From: Streptomyces cyaneofuscatus
Lineage (GTDB): Bacteria > Actinomycetota > Actinomycetes > Streptomycetales > Streptomycetaceae
Direction of reading: 5' to 3'
Length of the DNA: 64,000 bases
Assembly: GCF_000718135.1 (NCBI RefSeq)
Contig: NZ_JOEM01000005.1
Location: 186,001-250,000 of the forward strand
This document shows, in pieces, positions 1 to 9,074 of this stretch; the stretch's first letter is position 1, and the number at the start of each line of letters is the position of its first letter. Position numbers and translations under genes: made by a program. Below the pieces are notes generated by a model. That model was not told the origin of the DNA and did not search any database. It was given only the letters and a program-made list of their open reading frames with translations.

Positions 1-1248
1 GACGCCGCCCGGGAGGCCGCCGCGGACGCCGTCGGCTGCCGTCCGGACGAGCTGGTCTTCACCTCTTCGGGGACGACCGCGGTGCACGCGGGAATTGCCG
101 GAGCTCTTTCGGGGCGTCGGCGTGTCGGCCGCCATCTGGCCCTCTCGGCCGTCGAGCACTCCTCCGTACTCCATACGGCGGCGGCGCACGAGGCGGCGGG
201 CGGGACGGTGACGCAGGTGCCGGTGGGGCGGTCGGGGGCGGTGGACCCGGCGGCGTACGGCGGAGCGCTCCGGCCCGACACCGCACTGGCCTGCCTCCAG
301 TCGGCCAACCACGAGGTGGGGACCGAGCAGCCGGTGGCGGAGGTGGCCGCGCTCTGCGCCGAGGCGGGGGTACCGCTGCTGGTGGACGCCGCCCAGTCGT
401 TGGGGTGGGGGCCGGTGGCGGGTGGCTGGTCCCTGCTGACGGGGAGCGCGCACAAGTGGGGCGGGCCGGCCGGGGTGGGGCTGCTGGCGGTACGCAAGGG
501 GGTGCGGTTCGCGCCGCAAGGCCCGGCCGGGGAGCGGGAGTCGGGCCGGGCGCCGGGGTTCGAGAACCTGCCGGCGATCGTGGCGGCGGCGGCCTCGCTG
601 CGCGCGGTACGGGACGAGGCGGCGGCGGAGGCGGTGCGGCTGCGGGCGCTGGTGGACCGGATCCGGTCGGTGGTGGCCGAGCGGGTGGGCGATGTGAAGG
701 TGGTGGGCGATCCGGAGCGGCGGCTGCCGCATCTGGTCACCTTCTCCTGTCTCTATGTCGACGGGGAGACCCTGCTGCACGAGCTGGACCGGCATGGTTT
801 CTCCGTATCATCCGGTTCGTCCTGCACCAGCAGCACGCTGGAGCCGAGCCATGTGCTCAAGGCGATGGGCGTGCTGTCGGAGGGGAACGTCCGGGTGTCG
901 CTGCCGGTGGGCACGGCGGAGGCGGATGTGGACCGGTTCCTGGAGGTGCTGCCCGGGGTCGTCGCGGAGGTACGGGAACGGCTCGGCGCGCCGGTCGCCT
1001 CGCCCCCGTCCCCCTCCCTCGCCGCGTCCCTGGTGGTCGACGCGCTCGGCCGGCGCTGCCCGATCCCGGTGATCGAGCTCGCAAAGGTGATCGGGGAGGT
1101 ACCGGTGGGCGCCACGGTGACGGTGCTCGCCGACGACGAGGCGGCGCGGCTGGACATCCCCGCCTGGTGCGAGATGCGGGAGCAGGAGTACGTGGGCGAG
1201 GAGCCGGCGGACCGGGGTTCGGCCTATGTGGTCCGCCGGCTCAGCTGA
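1..1248 (+). CDS. Cysteine desulfurase fused to a C-terminal TusA-like sulfurtransferase domain (5' partial)
   Basis: The reading frame is open from the first base, so the N-terminus lies outside the window. Visible class V aminotransferase marks are a phosphate-binding stretch (TSSGTTAVHAG), the PLP lysine in GSAHKWGG and a C-terminal SSGSSC motif carrying the persulfide-forming cysteine. After a short Ala/Pro/Ser linker, the last ~75 residues form a TusA-like domain with the RRCPIPV (CPxP) motif. Desulfurases release sulfur from cysteine as a persulfide and TusA proteins relay it, so the fusion could pass sulfur within one chain. That relay is inference. The gene ends 3 bp before the convergent adenosine kinase stop. 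Confidence 0.9.
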   Translation, partial: DAAREAAADAVGCRPDELVFTSSGTTAVHAGIAGALSGRRRVGRHLALSAVEHSSVLHTAAAHEAAGGTVTQVPVGRSGAVDPAAYGGALRPDTALACLQSANHEVGTEQPVAEVAALCAEAGVPLLVDAAQSLGWGPVAGGWSLLTGSAHKWGGPAGVGLLAVRKGVRFAPQGPAGERESGRAPGFENLPAIVAAAASLRAVRDEAAAEAVRLRALVDRIRSVVAERVGDVKVVGDPERRLPHLVTFSCLYVDGETLLHELDRHGFSVSSGSSCTSSTLEPSHVLKAMGVLSEGNVRVSLPVGTAEADVDRFLEVLPGVVAEVRERLGAPVASPPSPSLAASLVVDALGRRCPIPVIELAKVIGEVPVGATVTVLADDEAARLDIPAWCEMREQEYVGEEPADRGSAYVVRRLS

Positions 1249-1251
1249 GGG

Positions 1252-2226
1252 CTAGGCCAGGTGCTGCTGGACCTCGGCGGCGGCCTCGTGGCCGTACGCC
1301 TTGGTGAAGCGGTCCATGAAGTGGGTGCGGCGCAGGGTGTACTCCTGGGTGCCGACCGTCTCGATGACCAGGGTGGCGAGCATGCAGCCGACCTGGGCGG
1401 CACGCTCCAGGCCGACGCCCCAGGCGAGACCGGAGAGGAACCCGGCCCGGAAGGCGTCGCCGACGCCGGTCGGGTCGGCCTTGGTCTCCTCCTCGGGGCA
1501 GCCGACCTCGATGACCGGCTCGCCGGCCTTCTCGATCCGGACACCGCGCGAGCCGAGCGTGGTGACGCGGTGGCCGACCTTGGAGAGGATCTCCTCGTCG
1601 CTCCAGCCGGTCTTGGACTCGATGAGCCCCTTCTCGTACTCGTTGGCGAAGAGGTAGGTGGCGCCGTCCAGCAGGATGCGGATCTCGTCACCGTTCATCC
1701 GGGCGATCTGCTGCGAGAAGTCCGCGGCGAACGGGATGTTCCGGGAGCGGCACTCCTCCGTGTGGCGGAGCATCGCCTCCGGGTCGTCCGCGCCGATCGA
1801 GACCAGGTCGAGGCCGCCCACCCGGTCCGCGACGCTCTTCAGCTCGATGAGGCGGGCCTCGCTCATCGCGCCCGTGTAGAAGGAGCCGATCTGGTTGTGG
1901 TCGGAGTCGGTGGTGCAGACGAAGCGGGCGGTGTGCAGGACCTCGGAGATCCGGACCGACCCGGTCTCGACGCCGTGCCGGTCGAGCCAGGCGCGGTACT
2001 CGTCGAAGTCGGAGCCCGCGGCGCCCACGAGGATCGGCTTGGTGCCGAGCAGGCCCATGCCGAAGCAGATGTTGGCGGCGACACCGCCCCGGCGCACATC
2101 GAGGTTGTCGACCAGGAAGGAGAGGGAGACCGTGTGCAGCTGATCCGCGACCAGCTGGTCGGCGAAGCGGCCGGGGAAGGTCATGAGGTGATCGGTGGCG
2201 ATGGAGCCGGTGACTGCAATACGCAC
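1252..2226 (-). CDS. adoK: Adenosine kinase (PfkB/ribokinase family, AdoK type)
   Basis: This 324-residue PfkB-fold kinase likely phosphorylates adenosine to AMP (purine salvage). The N-terminus (RIAVTGSIATDHLM) and the RRGGVAANICFGMGLLG and DPTGVGDAFRAGFLSG motifs closely match M. tuberculosis AdoK (Rv2202c) as I remember it. The second motif holds the anion hole and catalytic Asp. The start is the GTG at 2226, about 10 nt after AGGAG; an upstream in-frame ATG has no such support. Some annotations simply say carbohydrate kinase. Substrate assignment rests on family resemblance. Confidence 0.85.
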   Translation of the reverse strand: MRIAVTGSIATDHLMTFPGRFADQLVADQLHTVSLSFLVDNLDVRRGGVAANICFGMGLLGTKPILVGAAGSDFDEYRAWLDRHGVETGSVRISEVLHTARFVCTTDSDHNQIGSFYTGAMSEARLIELKSVADRVGGLDLVSIGADDPEAMLRHTEECRSRNIPFAADFSQQIARMNGDEIRILLDGATYLFANEYEKGLIESKTGWSDEEILSKVGHRVTTLGSRGVRIEKAGEPVIEVGCPEEETKADPTGVGDAFRAGFLSGLAWGVGLERAAQVGCMLATLVIETVGTQEYTLRRTHFMDRFTKAYGHEAAAEVQQHLA

Positions 2227-2382
2227 GGGGAGGCTTCTCCTGCGGAAGGCGAAGGGCCGAGGTGCGCCCTCCGGGACGGCGTGACAGTTCACGCTACCGG
2301 GTGAGCTCTTCAGGCGGGAAAAGGGAAAACTACCCGATAGTAGGGCTTTCTACCTGAGCGTGACCGTGGTTACGGTGCGGAT

Positions 2383-2589
2383 ATGTCGAACCACACCGCA
2401 TCGCGGGAGTCCCGAGAGTCCGAAGTGAGCCTGGCCGAGCTGCGCGGGGACTGCGCGCGTATGGCTCCGCACTGGGCCGCGCCCAAGAAGGCGGTCACCG
2501 CGCCGGTGAAGCCGTCCCTGATCCACGGGGTCACGGTGCCGCCCGCGTCGGCGCGGCTGATCGACGCGATGTGCGAGTACGGGGACTGA
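2383..2589 (+). CDS. Small conserved hypothetical protein (68 aa)
   Basis: A 68-residue soluble protein with no recognised domain, a polar N-terminus and a C-terminal PPASARLIDAMCEYGD stretch. No ribosome-binding site precedes the ATG, but a -10-like TACGGT (2371-2376) lies 6 nt upstream, which suggests a leaderless transcript. It runs divergently from adoK. I do not recognise the family. Confidence 0.6.
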   Translation: MSNHTASRESRESEVSLAELRGDCARMAPHWAAPKKAVTAPVKPSLIHGVTVPPASARLIDAMCEYGD

Positions 2590-2768
2590 GCACTTCGGCG
2601 CGTATTCCGGCCGGAACTGTCGCGTTTTTCGGCCGGAACTGTACGGGCTCCGCGCCCGGTTCACCGCCGTACGGGAACCGCATGCTCCTCCGCTCCGTCC
2701 CATCGGTGTCCCCGTCCGGGGGCACGCGGTAGTGAACGCGACGGCAACGCAGTCGAAGGAGCGATCCG

Positions 2769-4205
2769 GTGAGCACCGAGCGACCCGACAACGACGTGAC
2801 CGGCCCCCGGCGGCGGCGTACGCCACTCGTGGCGGCCTCGGTGGCGGCAGCGGTGCTGCTGGCCGGGGGCGGCGCGGCCTACTGGGCCTCCACCGCCTCC
2901 AGCGACGGGGGCGCGGCGGACAGCGGCTCCGCCTCCCGCGACAAGGCCCCCGTGCTGGCCCTGGACTCCGTCGCCGAGGCGGGCCCGGCCACGCCCGGCG
3001 AGCCGAGCACGCCTCCCCCGGGCATCGCCCCGGGTGAACCGGACCCGAACGGCCCGCCCGTGGTCTACCGGGCGGCGGGCCAGCTCCCCGACGGCCCGGA
3101 CGAGGCGGCGGTCCACCGCGCCACGGGCACGGTCGCCTCGGCGGAGGTGGCCCGGCTGGCGGAGGCGCTCGGCATTCCGGGGACCCCACGGAGCGTGGAC
3201 GCGTCCTGGGTGGTCGGTGACGAGGACGGGCCCGGCGCGCTCCTGAAGGTCACCAAGCAGGCCCCCGGCACCTGGACGTTCGCCCGCACCACGCCCTCCA
3301 AGCCCTGCGACCCGGGGAAGATGTGCGCGAACCAGAGCCCGCCGGAGGCCGACGGGCAGCCGGTGAGTGAGAAGGCCGCGAAGGCCGCCGCGGTGCCGGT
3401 GCTCAAGGCCGTCGGCCAGGACGACGCGGCGCTGAACGCGGGCCAGCTCATGGGCAACGTACGCGTGGTGAACGCGGACCCGAAGGTGGACGGGCTGCCC
3501 ACGTACGGCTGGTCGACCGGGGTGCAGGTCGGCCCGGACGGCAAGGTGGCCGGGGGCAGCGGGCAGCTGAAGGCGCTGGAGAAGGGCGACACGTATCCCG
3601 TGGTCGGCGCCGAGGACGCGCTGAAGCAGCTCAACGAGGCGGGCAAGGCCAAGGGGGAGGCGAGCCGGGACATCGGCGGGTGCGCCACTCCCGTACCGCT
3701 GGAGGGTGAGCCGAAGCCTTCGGACCCGCAGTGCGTGCCGTCGAACGGCAAGCGGGCGCCGGTGACGCAGACGGTCGAGGACGCGGAGTTCGGCCTGGCC
3801 CTCCAGTACGTGGACGGCCGGCAGACCCTCGTACCGTCGTGGCTGTTCCACGTCCGCCAGGGGGCGGGCGGGCCGGAGAGCACGGTCACGCAGATCGCGG
3901 TGGCGCCGGAGTTCGTCGAGAAGCCCACGGCCCCGACGCCCTCGGGCGACCGGAAGGCGACCTCGTACGCGGCCGACGGCCGGACCCTTGAGGTGACCTT
4001 CTGGGGCGGTGTCTGCTCCACCTACACGGCGAGCGCCGAGGAGAGCGCGGGCCAGGTGCGGGTCACCATCACGGAGGAGAAGCAGAAGAAGGGCGCCTGC
4101 ATCATGATCGCCAAGGAGCTGAAGCGGACGGTGACGCTGGAGAAGCCGCTGGGCGACCGGACGGTGATCGACGCGGAGAGCGGGGCGACGGTGCCGCGCA
4201 GCTGA
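2769..4205 (+). CDS. Membrane-anchored hypothetical protein with large extracytoplasmic domain
   Basis: A 478-residue protein with a short cytoplasmic head containing RRRR, one membrane segment at about residues 19-40, then a long exported-looking domain rich in Ala, Gly, Pro and Lys. Several cysteines (for example KPCDPGKMC) may form disulfides outside the cell. The GTG start is preceded by GAAGGAG. Its place between adoK and a HesB/ErpA gene matches Rv2203 of M. tuberculosis, also a single-pass membrane protein. Function unknown. Confidence 0.75.
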   Translation: MSTERPDNDVTGPRRRRTPLVAASVAAAVLLAGGGAAYWASTASSDGGAADSGSASRDKAPVLALDSVAEAGPATPGEPSTPPPGIAPGEPDPNGPPVVYRAAGQLPDGPDEAAVHRATGTVASAEVARLAEALGIPGTPRSVDASWVVGDEDGPGALLKVTKQAPGTWTFARTTPSKPCDPGKMCANQSPPEADGQPVSEKAAKAAAVPVLKAVGQDDAALNAGQLMGNVRVVNADPKVDGLPTYGWSTGVQVGPDGKVAGGSGQLKALEKGDTYPVVGAEDALKQLNEAGKAKGEASRDIGGCATPVPLEGEPKPSDPQCVPSNGKRAPVTQTVEDAEFGLALQYVDGRQTLVPSWLFHVRQGAGGPESTVTQIAVAPEFVEKPTAPTPSGDRKATSYAADGRTLEVTFWGGVCSTYTASAEESAGQVRVTITEEKQKKGACIMIAKELKRTVTLEKPLGDRTVIDAESGATVPRS

Positions 4206-4240
4206 GCGTGTTTCCCGCGCAGGACAGTTTCCCGCGCAGG

Positions 4241-4289
4241 ACGTACGAGGGCGGCCCCGGGAGTGATTCCCGGGGCCGCCCTCGTACGT
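4241..4289. terminator. Bidirectional intrinsic-type terminator
   Basis: A perfect 21-bp inverted repeat (4241-4261 and 4269-4289) with a 7-nt loop lies between the convergent membrane-protein gene and erpA and could end both transcripts. It has no strong U-tract, as is common in Streptomyces. Confidence 0.85.
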
Positions 4290-4306
4290 CTGTGTCCGCT
4301 CAGCGG

Positions 4307-4663
4307 TTAGCTGAACGAGTCGCCGCAGGCGCAGGAGCCGGTGGCGTTCGGGTTGTCGATCGTGAAGCCCTGCTTCTCGATGGTGTCGACGAAGTCGATG
4401 GAGGCGCCGCCCAGGTACGGGGCGCTCATGCGGTCGGTGACGACCTTGACGCCGTCGAAGTCCTTCACGACATCGCCGTCGAGCGAACGCTCGTCGAAGA
4501 AGAGCTGATAGCGCAGGCCCGAGCAACCGCCGGGCTGGACGGCGACGCGCAGCGCCAGGTCCTCGCGGCCTTCCTGCTCCAGCAGGCCCTTGACCTTGGC
4601 TGCGGCGGCGTCGGACAGGAGGATGCCGTCGCTCACGGTGGTGGTCTCGTCCGATACGGACAT
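4307..4663 (-). CDS. erpA: Iron-sulfur cluster insertion protein ErpA (HesB/IscA family)
   Basis: A 118-residue A-type Fe-S carrier that delivers clusters to apo-enzymes. The three family cysteines are present: Cys47 in PGGCSGLRY, and Cys111 and Cys113 in GSCACGDSFS. The ATG at 4663 is chosen because GGGAGAGAAG precedes it; an upstream ATG would add a 25-residue low-complexity head. The divergent neighbour nadA and the distant lipA in this window encode Fe-S enzymes that need such carriers. Confidence 0.92.
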   Translation of the reverse strand: MSVSDETTTVSDGILLSDAAAAKVKGLLEQEGREDLALRVAVQPGGCSGLRYQLFFDERSLDGDVVKDFDGVKVVTDRMSAPYLGGASIDFVDTIEKQGFTIDNPNATGSCACGDSFS

Positions 4664-4797
4664 CTGCTTCTCTCCCGGGTTGTACGGACTGCTTGCCGAC
4701 GGTTCAACCGCCTTCGCCGCGGATTCATTCCGGGCCAAGCGCTTGTCTGTTCCTTTTCATGCTCGCACACCCGGCCGCCCGGGGGATGCGTCACATC

Positions 4798-4857
4798 GAC
4801 GCTATCGGCATCGTCAAAGTGACACGAAGGAGCTATGATAGATAGCGTCAAATAGAC
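4798..4857 (+). promoter_or_regulatory. Putative nadA promoter with overlapping dyads
   Basis: The 250-bp erpA/nadA gap contains a good -10 (TATGAT, 4834-4839). It sits inside an interrupted palindrome with GCTAT/ATAGC arms (4832-4846). A second 9-bp inverted pair, GACGCTATC (4798-4806) and GATAGCGTC (4841-4849), flanks the promoter, and GTC...GAC arms follow at 4847-4857. The layout fits a repressor site over a promoter. The regulator is unknown. Confidence 0.5.
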
Positions 4858-4914
4858 GAAAAGGCGCGTTCGCAGAAGCGCAGAGCAGAACGCAGAGAAG
4901 AAAGGGTGCGTGAC

Positions 4915-6093
4915 GTGACCACGGCCCAGCCCCTGGACGTACAGCCGACACCCCTCGCGCTGCTGCTGCTCGGCCGCGAGGCCGACCCGAGGAGCGAGCG
5001 AGGCGTCGAGTGCCCCGGCGACCTCCCCTCCCCCTCCGACCCGGACCTGGTGGCCCGCGCCCGGGCGGCCAAGGAGAAGCTCGGTGACCGGGTCTTCGTC
5101 CTCGGCCACCACTACCAGCGCGACGAGGTCATCCAGTTCGCGGACGTGACCGGCGACTCGTTCAAGCTCGCCCGCGACGCGGCCGCGCGCCCGGAGGCGG
5201 AGTACATCGTCTTCTGCGGTGTGCACTTCATGGCCGAGTCCGCGGACATCCTGACCACGGACGCCCAGGCGGTCGTGCTGCCCGACCTCGCGGCGGGCTG
5301 CTCGATGGCCGACATGGCCACCGCCGAGCAGGTCGCCGAGTGCTGGGACGTGCTGACGGAGGCCGGGGTCGCCGACCAGGTGGTTCCCGTCTCGTACATG
5401 AACTCCTCCGCCGACATCAAGGCCTTCACCGGCAAGCACGGCGGCACGATCTGTACGTCGTCCAACGCGAAGCGGGCCCTGGAGTGGGCCTTCGAGCAGG
5501 GCGAGAAGATCCTCTTCCTCCCCGACCAGCACCTGGGCCGCAACACGGCGGTGCGGGACATGGGGATGAGCCTGGACGACTGCGTCCTGTACAACCCGCA
5601 CAAGCCGAACGGCGGCCTCACCGCCGAGCAGCTGCGGAACGCGAAGATGATCCTGTGGCGCGGCCACTGCTCGGTCCACGGCCGCTTCTCGGTCGAGTCG
5701 GTCGAGGACGTCCGCGCGCGGATGCCCGGGGTCAACGTGCTGGTGCACCCGGAGTGCAAGCACGAGGTCGTGGCGGCCGCGGACTACGTCGGGTCGACGG
5801 AGTACATCATCAAGGCCCTGGAGGCGGCTCCGCGCGGCTCGAAGTGGGCCATCGGCACGGAGCTGAACCTGGTCCGCCGCCTGGCGAACCGTTTCGCCTC
5901 GGAGGACAAGGAGATCGTCTTCCTCGACAAGACGGTCTGCTTCTGCTCGACGATGAACCGCATCGACCTGCCGCACCTGGTCTGGACCCTGGAGTCGCTG
6001 GCCGACGGCAAGCTGGTGAACCGGATCGAGGTCGACCCGGAGACGGAGAAGTACGCGAAGCTCGCGCTGGAGCGGATGCTGGCGCTGCCGTAA
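4915..6093 (+). CDS. nadA: Quinolinate synthase
   Basis: A 392-residue NadA, which condenses iminoaspartate with dihydroxyacetone phosphate to quinolinate in de novo NAD synthesis and carries a [4Fe-4S] cluster. Conserved stretches include VLGHHYQRDEVIQFAD, the Cys-containing VFCGVHFMAES, LWRGHCSVHGRF and VHPECKHEV. The GTG at 4915 is preferred over the GTG at 4906 because AAAGGG then sits 8 nt upstream. No nadB or nadC is adjacent. Confidence 0.95.
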   Translation: MTTAQPLDVQPTPLALLLLGREADPRSERGVECPGDLPSPSDPDLVARARAAKEKLGDRVFVLGHHYQRDEVIQFADVTGDSFKLARDAAARPEAEYIVFCGVHFMAESADILTTDAQAVVLPDLAAGCSMADMATAEQVAECWDVLTEAGVADQVVPVSYMNSSADIKAFTGKHGGTICTSSNAKRALEWAFEQGEKILFLPDQHLGRNTAVRDMGMSLDDCVLYNPHKPNGGLTAEQLRNAKMILWRGHCSVHGRFSVESVEDVRARMPGVNVLVHPECKHEVVAAADYVGSTEYIIKALEAAPRGSKWAIGTELNLVRRLANRFASEDKEIVFLDKTVCFCSTMNRIDLPHLVWTLESLADGKLVNRIEVDPETEKYAKLALERMLALP

Positions 6094-6115
6094 CGGCAGG
6101 GCCCCGCCCGCCAGG

Positions 6116-6157
6116 AAGCCCGGGTATGCCGCAGGTGCGGCATACCCGGGCTTTTCG
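6116..6157 (+). terminator. Intrinsic terminator after nadA
   Basis: A near-continuous 18-bp inverted repeat (6116-6133 and 6136-6153) is followed by a short T run (CTTTT). It lies 23 bp after the nadA stop. Confidence 0.9.
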
Positions 6158-6294
6158 CCTTCTGCCGGGCGGGCTGAATCTTCCTCATACGACCTCCGAC
6201 TCCTCCTCCCCGTAACTACGCTGCTACTCACCGCAGTGGGCTGTCGGCGCGCGCGGGACTGACCGGATGGAACGGCGAGGACAGTGGGGCGGGC

Positions 6295-8676
6295 ATGAGT
6301 TACGAGGACCGTGGGACGGGTGCGGGCGACGAGGCGCGGGGGGCGGGGGGTGCCGGGCAGGCGGTAGCGGCCGGTCCGGGCGGCTTGGGCGGCCCGGGTG
6401 CGCTTGCGCGGACGGAGACGACCGGCCCGGTCGGCCTCCCCCAGGCTGAGGAGGAGGTACGGAACCGGCGTGCCGCGGCCGAGGGTGATCCCGCCGCCGG
6501 CCGGCCCGGGCTGGCGGCCGCGCTGGGTGCCCTCTCCGCTCTCCGTGCCGAGGCCGGGGACCGGGAAGGGGCGGTGGCTCCGGCCCGGGAGGCGGTCGAC
6601 ATCTACCGGTCGCTCAGCGAGAACCCCGAGGACGGCTTCGTACCCACGCTGGCCGGGGCCCTGCACCAGCTCTCGAACCGGATCGCCGACACCGGGGACC
6701 ACACCGCCGCCCTGCCCCCGGCGAAGGAGGCCGCGAAGCTCTACGCCGAGCTGGGCATGAAGCGCCCGGACCGCTACCAGTCCGAGCTGGCCGAGGCGAT
6801 GAACGCCTTGGGCGACCGGATCGCCGGCACCGGGGACCGGACGACCCCCGTGCCGTTCGGGAAGCAGGCCGTACGGCTCGAGCGGGAGCTGGTGGAGGAG
6901 GAGCACCCGGAGGCGTCCGTACCGGCGCTCGTGGAGTACCTGCTGAACTACGCCCGGCATCTGGCGGCCGCCGGGGAGCCGGTGGAGGCGGTACCGCGGG
7001 CCGAGGAGGCGGTCGGCCATCTCCGGAGCCTCGCCGCCGAGGACCCGGAGGCGTTCCGGCCCCGGCTCGCCGCCGCCCTGCACGCGCTGGGCAGCCACCG
7101 GGCGGCGGTGAGCGACGTGTCCGGGGCGGTCGAGGCGGCCCGGGAGGCGTGCGGCCTCCTCCGCGAACTCTCCGCTCACCGGCCGGACGCCTGCCGCCCG
7201 GAGCTGGCCACGGCGCTCGACGGCCTCGCCGGTCACCTCAGCAGGGCGGGCGACCCGGCGGAGGGCCGGCAGGCTGCGGAGGAGGCCGTGGCCCTGCACC
7301 GCGAGCCGGCCGCACCGGACCGCCCCGGCCTCGCCGCCGCCCTGCTCACCCTGGCCCGGTGCCTGGCCTCCACCGGGGACCCGGTGGGCGCGCTGCCGCC
7401 GGTGCGGGAGGCCGTCGGCCTGTTGCGGGAGCTGGGGGACGCCTTCCTGCCGGAGCTGGCCGACTCCCTCCAGGTGCTCGGTACGTACGTGGAGCTGAAC
7501 GGCGACACCGAGGGGGCGGTGGAGGCGTTCTGGGAGGCGGTGGCGCTCCACCGGGCCCTGGCGCAGGAGAGGCCGGGCGCCTCGGCCCCCTCGGTCACCG
7601 CCCTGGTCTCGGCGCTGGACGACCTGACCCGGGCGCTCGCGCGGACCGGTGAGCATGCGGCGGCCATCGACGAGTTCGAGGAGACCGTCAAGGAGTTCGA
7701 GGACACCGACCCGGCGACCGCCCGGCGCCTGGGCGTGGAGCGGGACATCTTCCTGCTGCGCTGCCCCGAACCGTGGCCCGGGAACGGGCTGACCGAGCTG
7801 GTGGCGTGGCTGGACCGTGAAGCGGAGGCCGGCGTGAGCGCGGACACCGTGATCGTACGGGCCCGGCAGGCGCTGCGTTCGTACGGTGACACGGCGGCGG
7901 TGCGCACGGCGTGGGAGGAGGAGACGTTCACGCCCGTACCGGACTGGCTCGCGCTGCGGCCGGAGACCCTGGAGCTGGTCAGCGCCTGGATGTTCGCGCC
8001 CAACTGGCCCCGGTCGCGGGACTTCTGGTCCGAGAACGCGGAGGTGCTGAGCGGCGAGGCGGCGGGGACGGCCCTGGACGAGCTGGCGGTCCTGGACCCG
8101 CACGGGGCGCAACGGCACGCCGTGCTCCGCGACGCCGTACTCGTCCACGGGGTGACCGCCGCCTACGATCCGCTGATCCTGTCGGAGCAGCTGGCGGAGT
8201 GGCTGGAGTGCGCGGACTGGGCGGAATCCCGCGCCTACCTGGAGGAGCACCCGCGCCTCCTGACCGTGACGCCGCCGCAGGACACCCCGCTGGCCCACGT
8301 CGCCATGCTCGACATCGGCCGCGCGGAGGGCCTGGACGCGGCCTACCGCCTGGTGGCGGACCGGGAGGCCCTCCAGGCTTACGTGGACCGGTCGTTGGAG
8401 GCCGGCGACGGCACCGCCCTGATGCACGGCGGAGGCATCGAGGGCCAGGTCTTCGGCGACCGCCTCTCCTCCCTCACCCACGCCCAGGTGGCCCTGGTGC
8501 TCTCGGGCGAGAGCGAGGGCTTCGACCCCGACGACCTGGCCGCGCTCCGGCACAAGTCCGACGAGGAGACCCGTATCCGCCTGCTGAAGGAGACCATCGC
8601 CGTCGGCGTCCGCCACCCCGAGCGGCACGGTGAGACGCTGCGCCGGATCATCCGGGCCCTCGGCGGGGGCGCCTGA
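6295..8676 (+). CDS. Tetratricopeptide-repeat protein of unknown function (793 aa)
   Basis: Residues ~55-480 hold many degenerate TPR-like helical pairs of about 45-48 residues, with recurring phrases such as [20 protein letters not shown] and [17 protein letters not shown]. The C-terminal ~300 residues are a different acidic helical region with conserved Trp/Glu stretches. No catalytic motif, signal peptide or membrane segment is visible. Such proteins are usually scaffolds for protein-protein contact. The start is the ATG at 6295, with only a weak GGGGCGGG upstream. It probably begins an accessory patch running to about 12 kb. Confidence 0.75.
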   Translation: MSYEDRGTGAGDEARGAGGAGQAVAAGPGGLGGPGALARTETTGPVGLPQAEEEVRNRRAAAEGDPAAGRPGLAAALGALSALRAEAGDREGAVAPAREAVDIYRSLSENPEDGFVPTLAGALHQLSNRIADTGDHTAALPPAKEAAKLYAELGMKRPDRYQSELAEAMNALGDRIAGTGDRTTPVPFGKQAVRLERELVEEEHPEASVPALVEYLLNYARHLAAAGEPVEAVPRAEEAVGHLRSLAAEDPEAFRPRLAAALHALGSHRAAVSDVSGAVEAAREACGLLRELSAHRPDACRPELATALDGLAGHLSRAGDPAEGRQAAEEAVALHREPAAPDRPGLAAALLTLARCLASTGDPVGALPPVREAVGLLRELGDAFLPELADSLQVLGTYVELNGDTEGAVEAFWEAVALHRALAQERPGASAPSVTALVSALDDLTRALARTGEHAAAIDEFEETVKEFEDTDPATARRLGVERDIFLLRCPEPWPGNGLTELVAWLDREAEAGVSADTVIVRARQALRSYGDTAAVRTAWEEETFTPVPDWLALRPETLELVSAWMFAPNWPRSRDFWSENAEVLSGEAAGTALDELAVLDPHGAQRHAVLRDAVLVHGVTAAYDPLILSEQLAEWLECADWAESRAYLEEHPRLLTVTPPQDTPLAHVAMLDIGRAEGLDAAYRLVADREALQAYVDRSLEAGDGTALMHGGGIEGQVFGDRLSSLTHAQVALVLSGESEGFDPDDLAALRHKSDEETRIRLLKETIAVGVRHPERHGETLRRIIRALGGGA

Positions 8677-8689
8677 CCCCGCTCACCGC

Positions 8690-8989
8690 TCAGCCCTCAC
8701 TCTCCAGCCGCCCGCCCCGGCTCGCCGCGATCCGCAGGGTGTCCCTCAGCGACTCGGCGAGCCGGGTGCCGGCGAACCGCAGCTCCTGCTCCCCCACGAC
8801 GGACTCCGCCAGCAACTCCTTCGCCTCGGCCAGCACTTCCTCGGCCGAGGCGATCATGGCGGCCTCCAGCTCGTCGGCCATCCGGGAGACACGGCTGTCC
8901 GGGTTCGTCGTGCCGAGCCAGCACGGCGCCCCGAAGTCGTTGGTCCACGGGAGCAGTCGCATGGCCCGGCCCTTGCCGTCGAACATCAT
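8690..8989 (-). CDS. Small helical hypothetical protein (99 aa)
   Basis: A 99-residue protein starting MMFDGKGRAMRLLPW, with a long Glu/Ala-rich helix (ADELEAAMIASAEEVLAEAKELL) that could form a coiled coil. The ATG at 8989 follows GGAGG by 11 nt. It is divergent from the Scr1-type regulator and shares a short control region with it, suggesting it is part of that regulatory unit. No known domain recognised. Confidence 0.6.
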   Translation of the reverse strand: MMFDGKGRAMRLLPWTNDFGAPCWLGTTNPDSRVSRMADELEAAMIASAEEVLAEAKELLAESVVGEQELRFAGTRLAESLRDTLRIAASRGGRLESEG

Positions 8990-9038
8990 CTCGGTCGCTA
9001 CCTCCGGAGGAGGCCCCCTGGTGCGGCGCACGAGAGGG

Positions 9039-9062
9039 CGGTTACGGTGTGTGCCGCAACCG
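9039..9062. promoter_or_regulatory. Inverted repeat in the divergent promoter of the HTH gene
   Basis: CGGTTaCGG (9039-9047) and CCGcAACCG (9054-9062) form a 9-bp dyad with one mismatch and a 6-bp spacer, overlapping a -10-like TACGGT. This is a plausible operator for the adjacent HTH regulator. Confidence 0.45.
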
Positions 9063-9074
9063 TCGCCCTGGGGA

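Noticed and set aside
4633..8628. A 1331-codon open frame on the minus strand across nadA and the TPR gene
   Set aside because: It lies antisense to two well-supported genes, has low-complexity Arg/Leu/Val-Gly composition and no family motifs. High-GC DNA gives such shadow frames.
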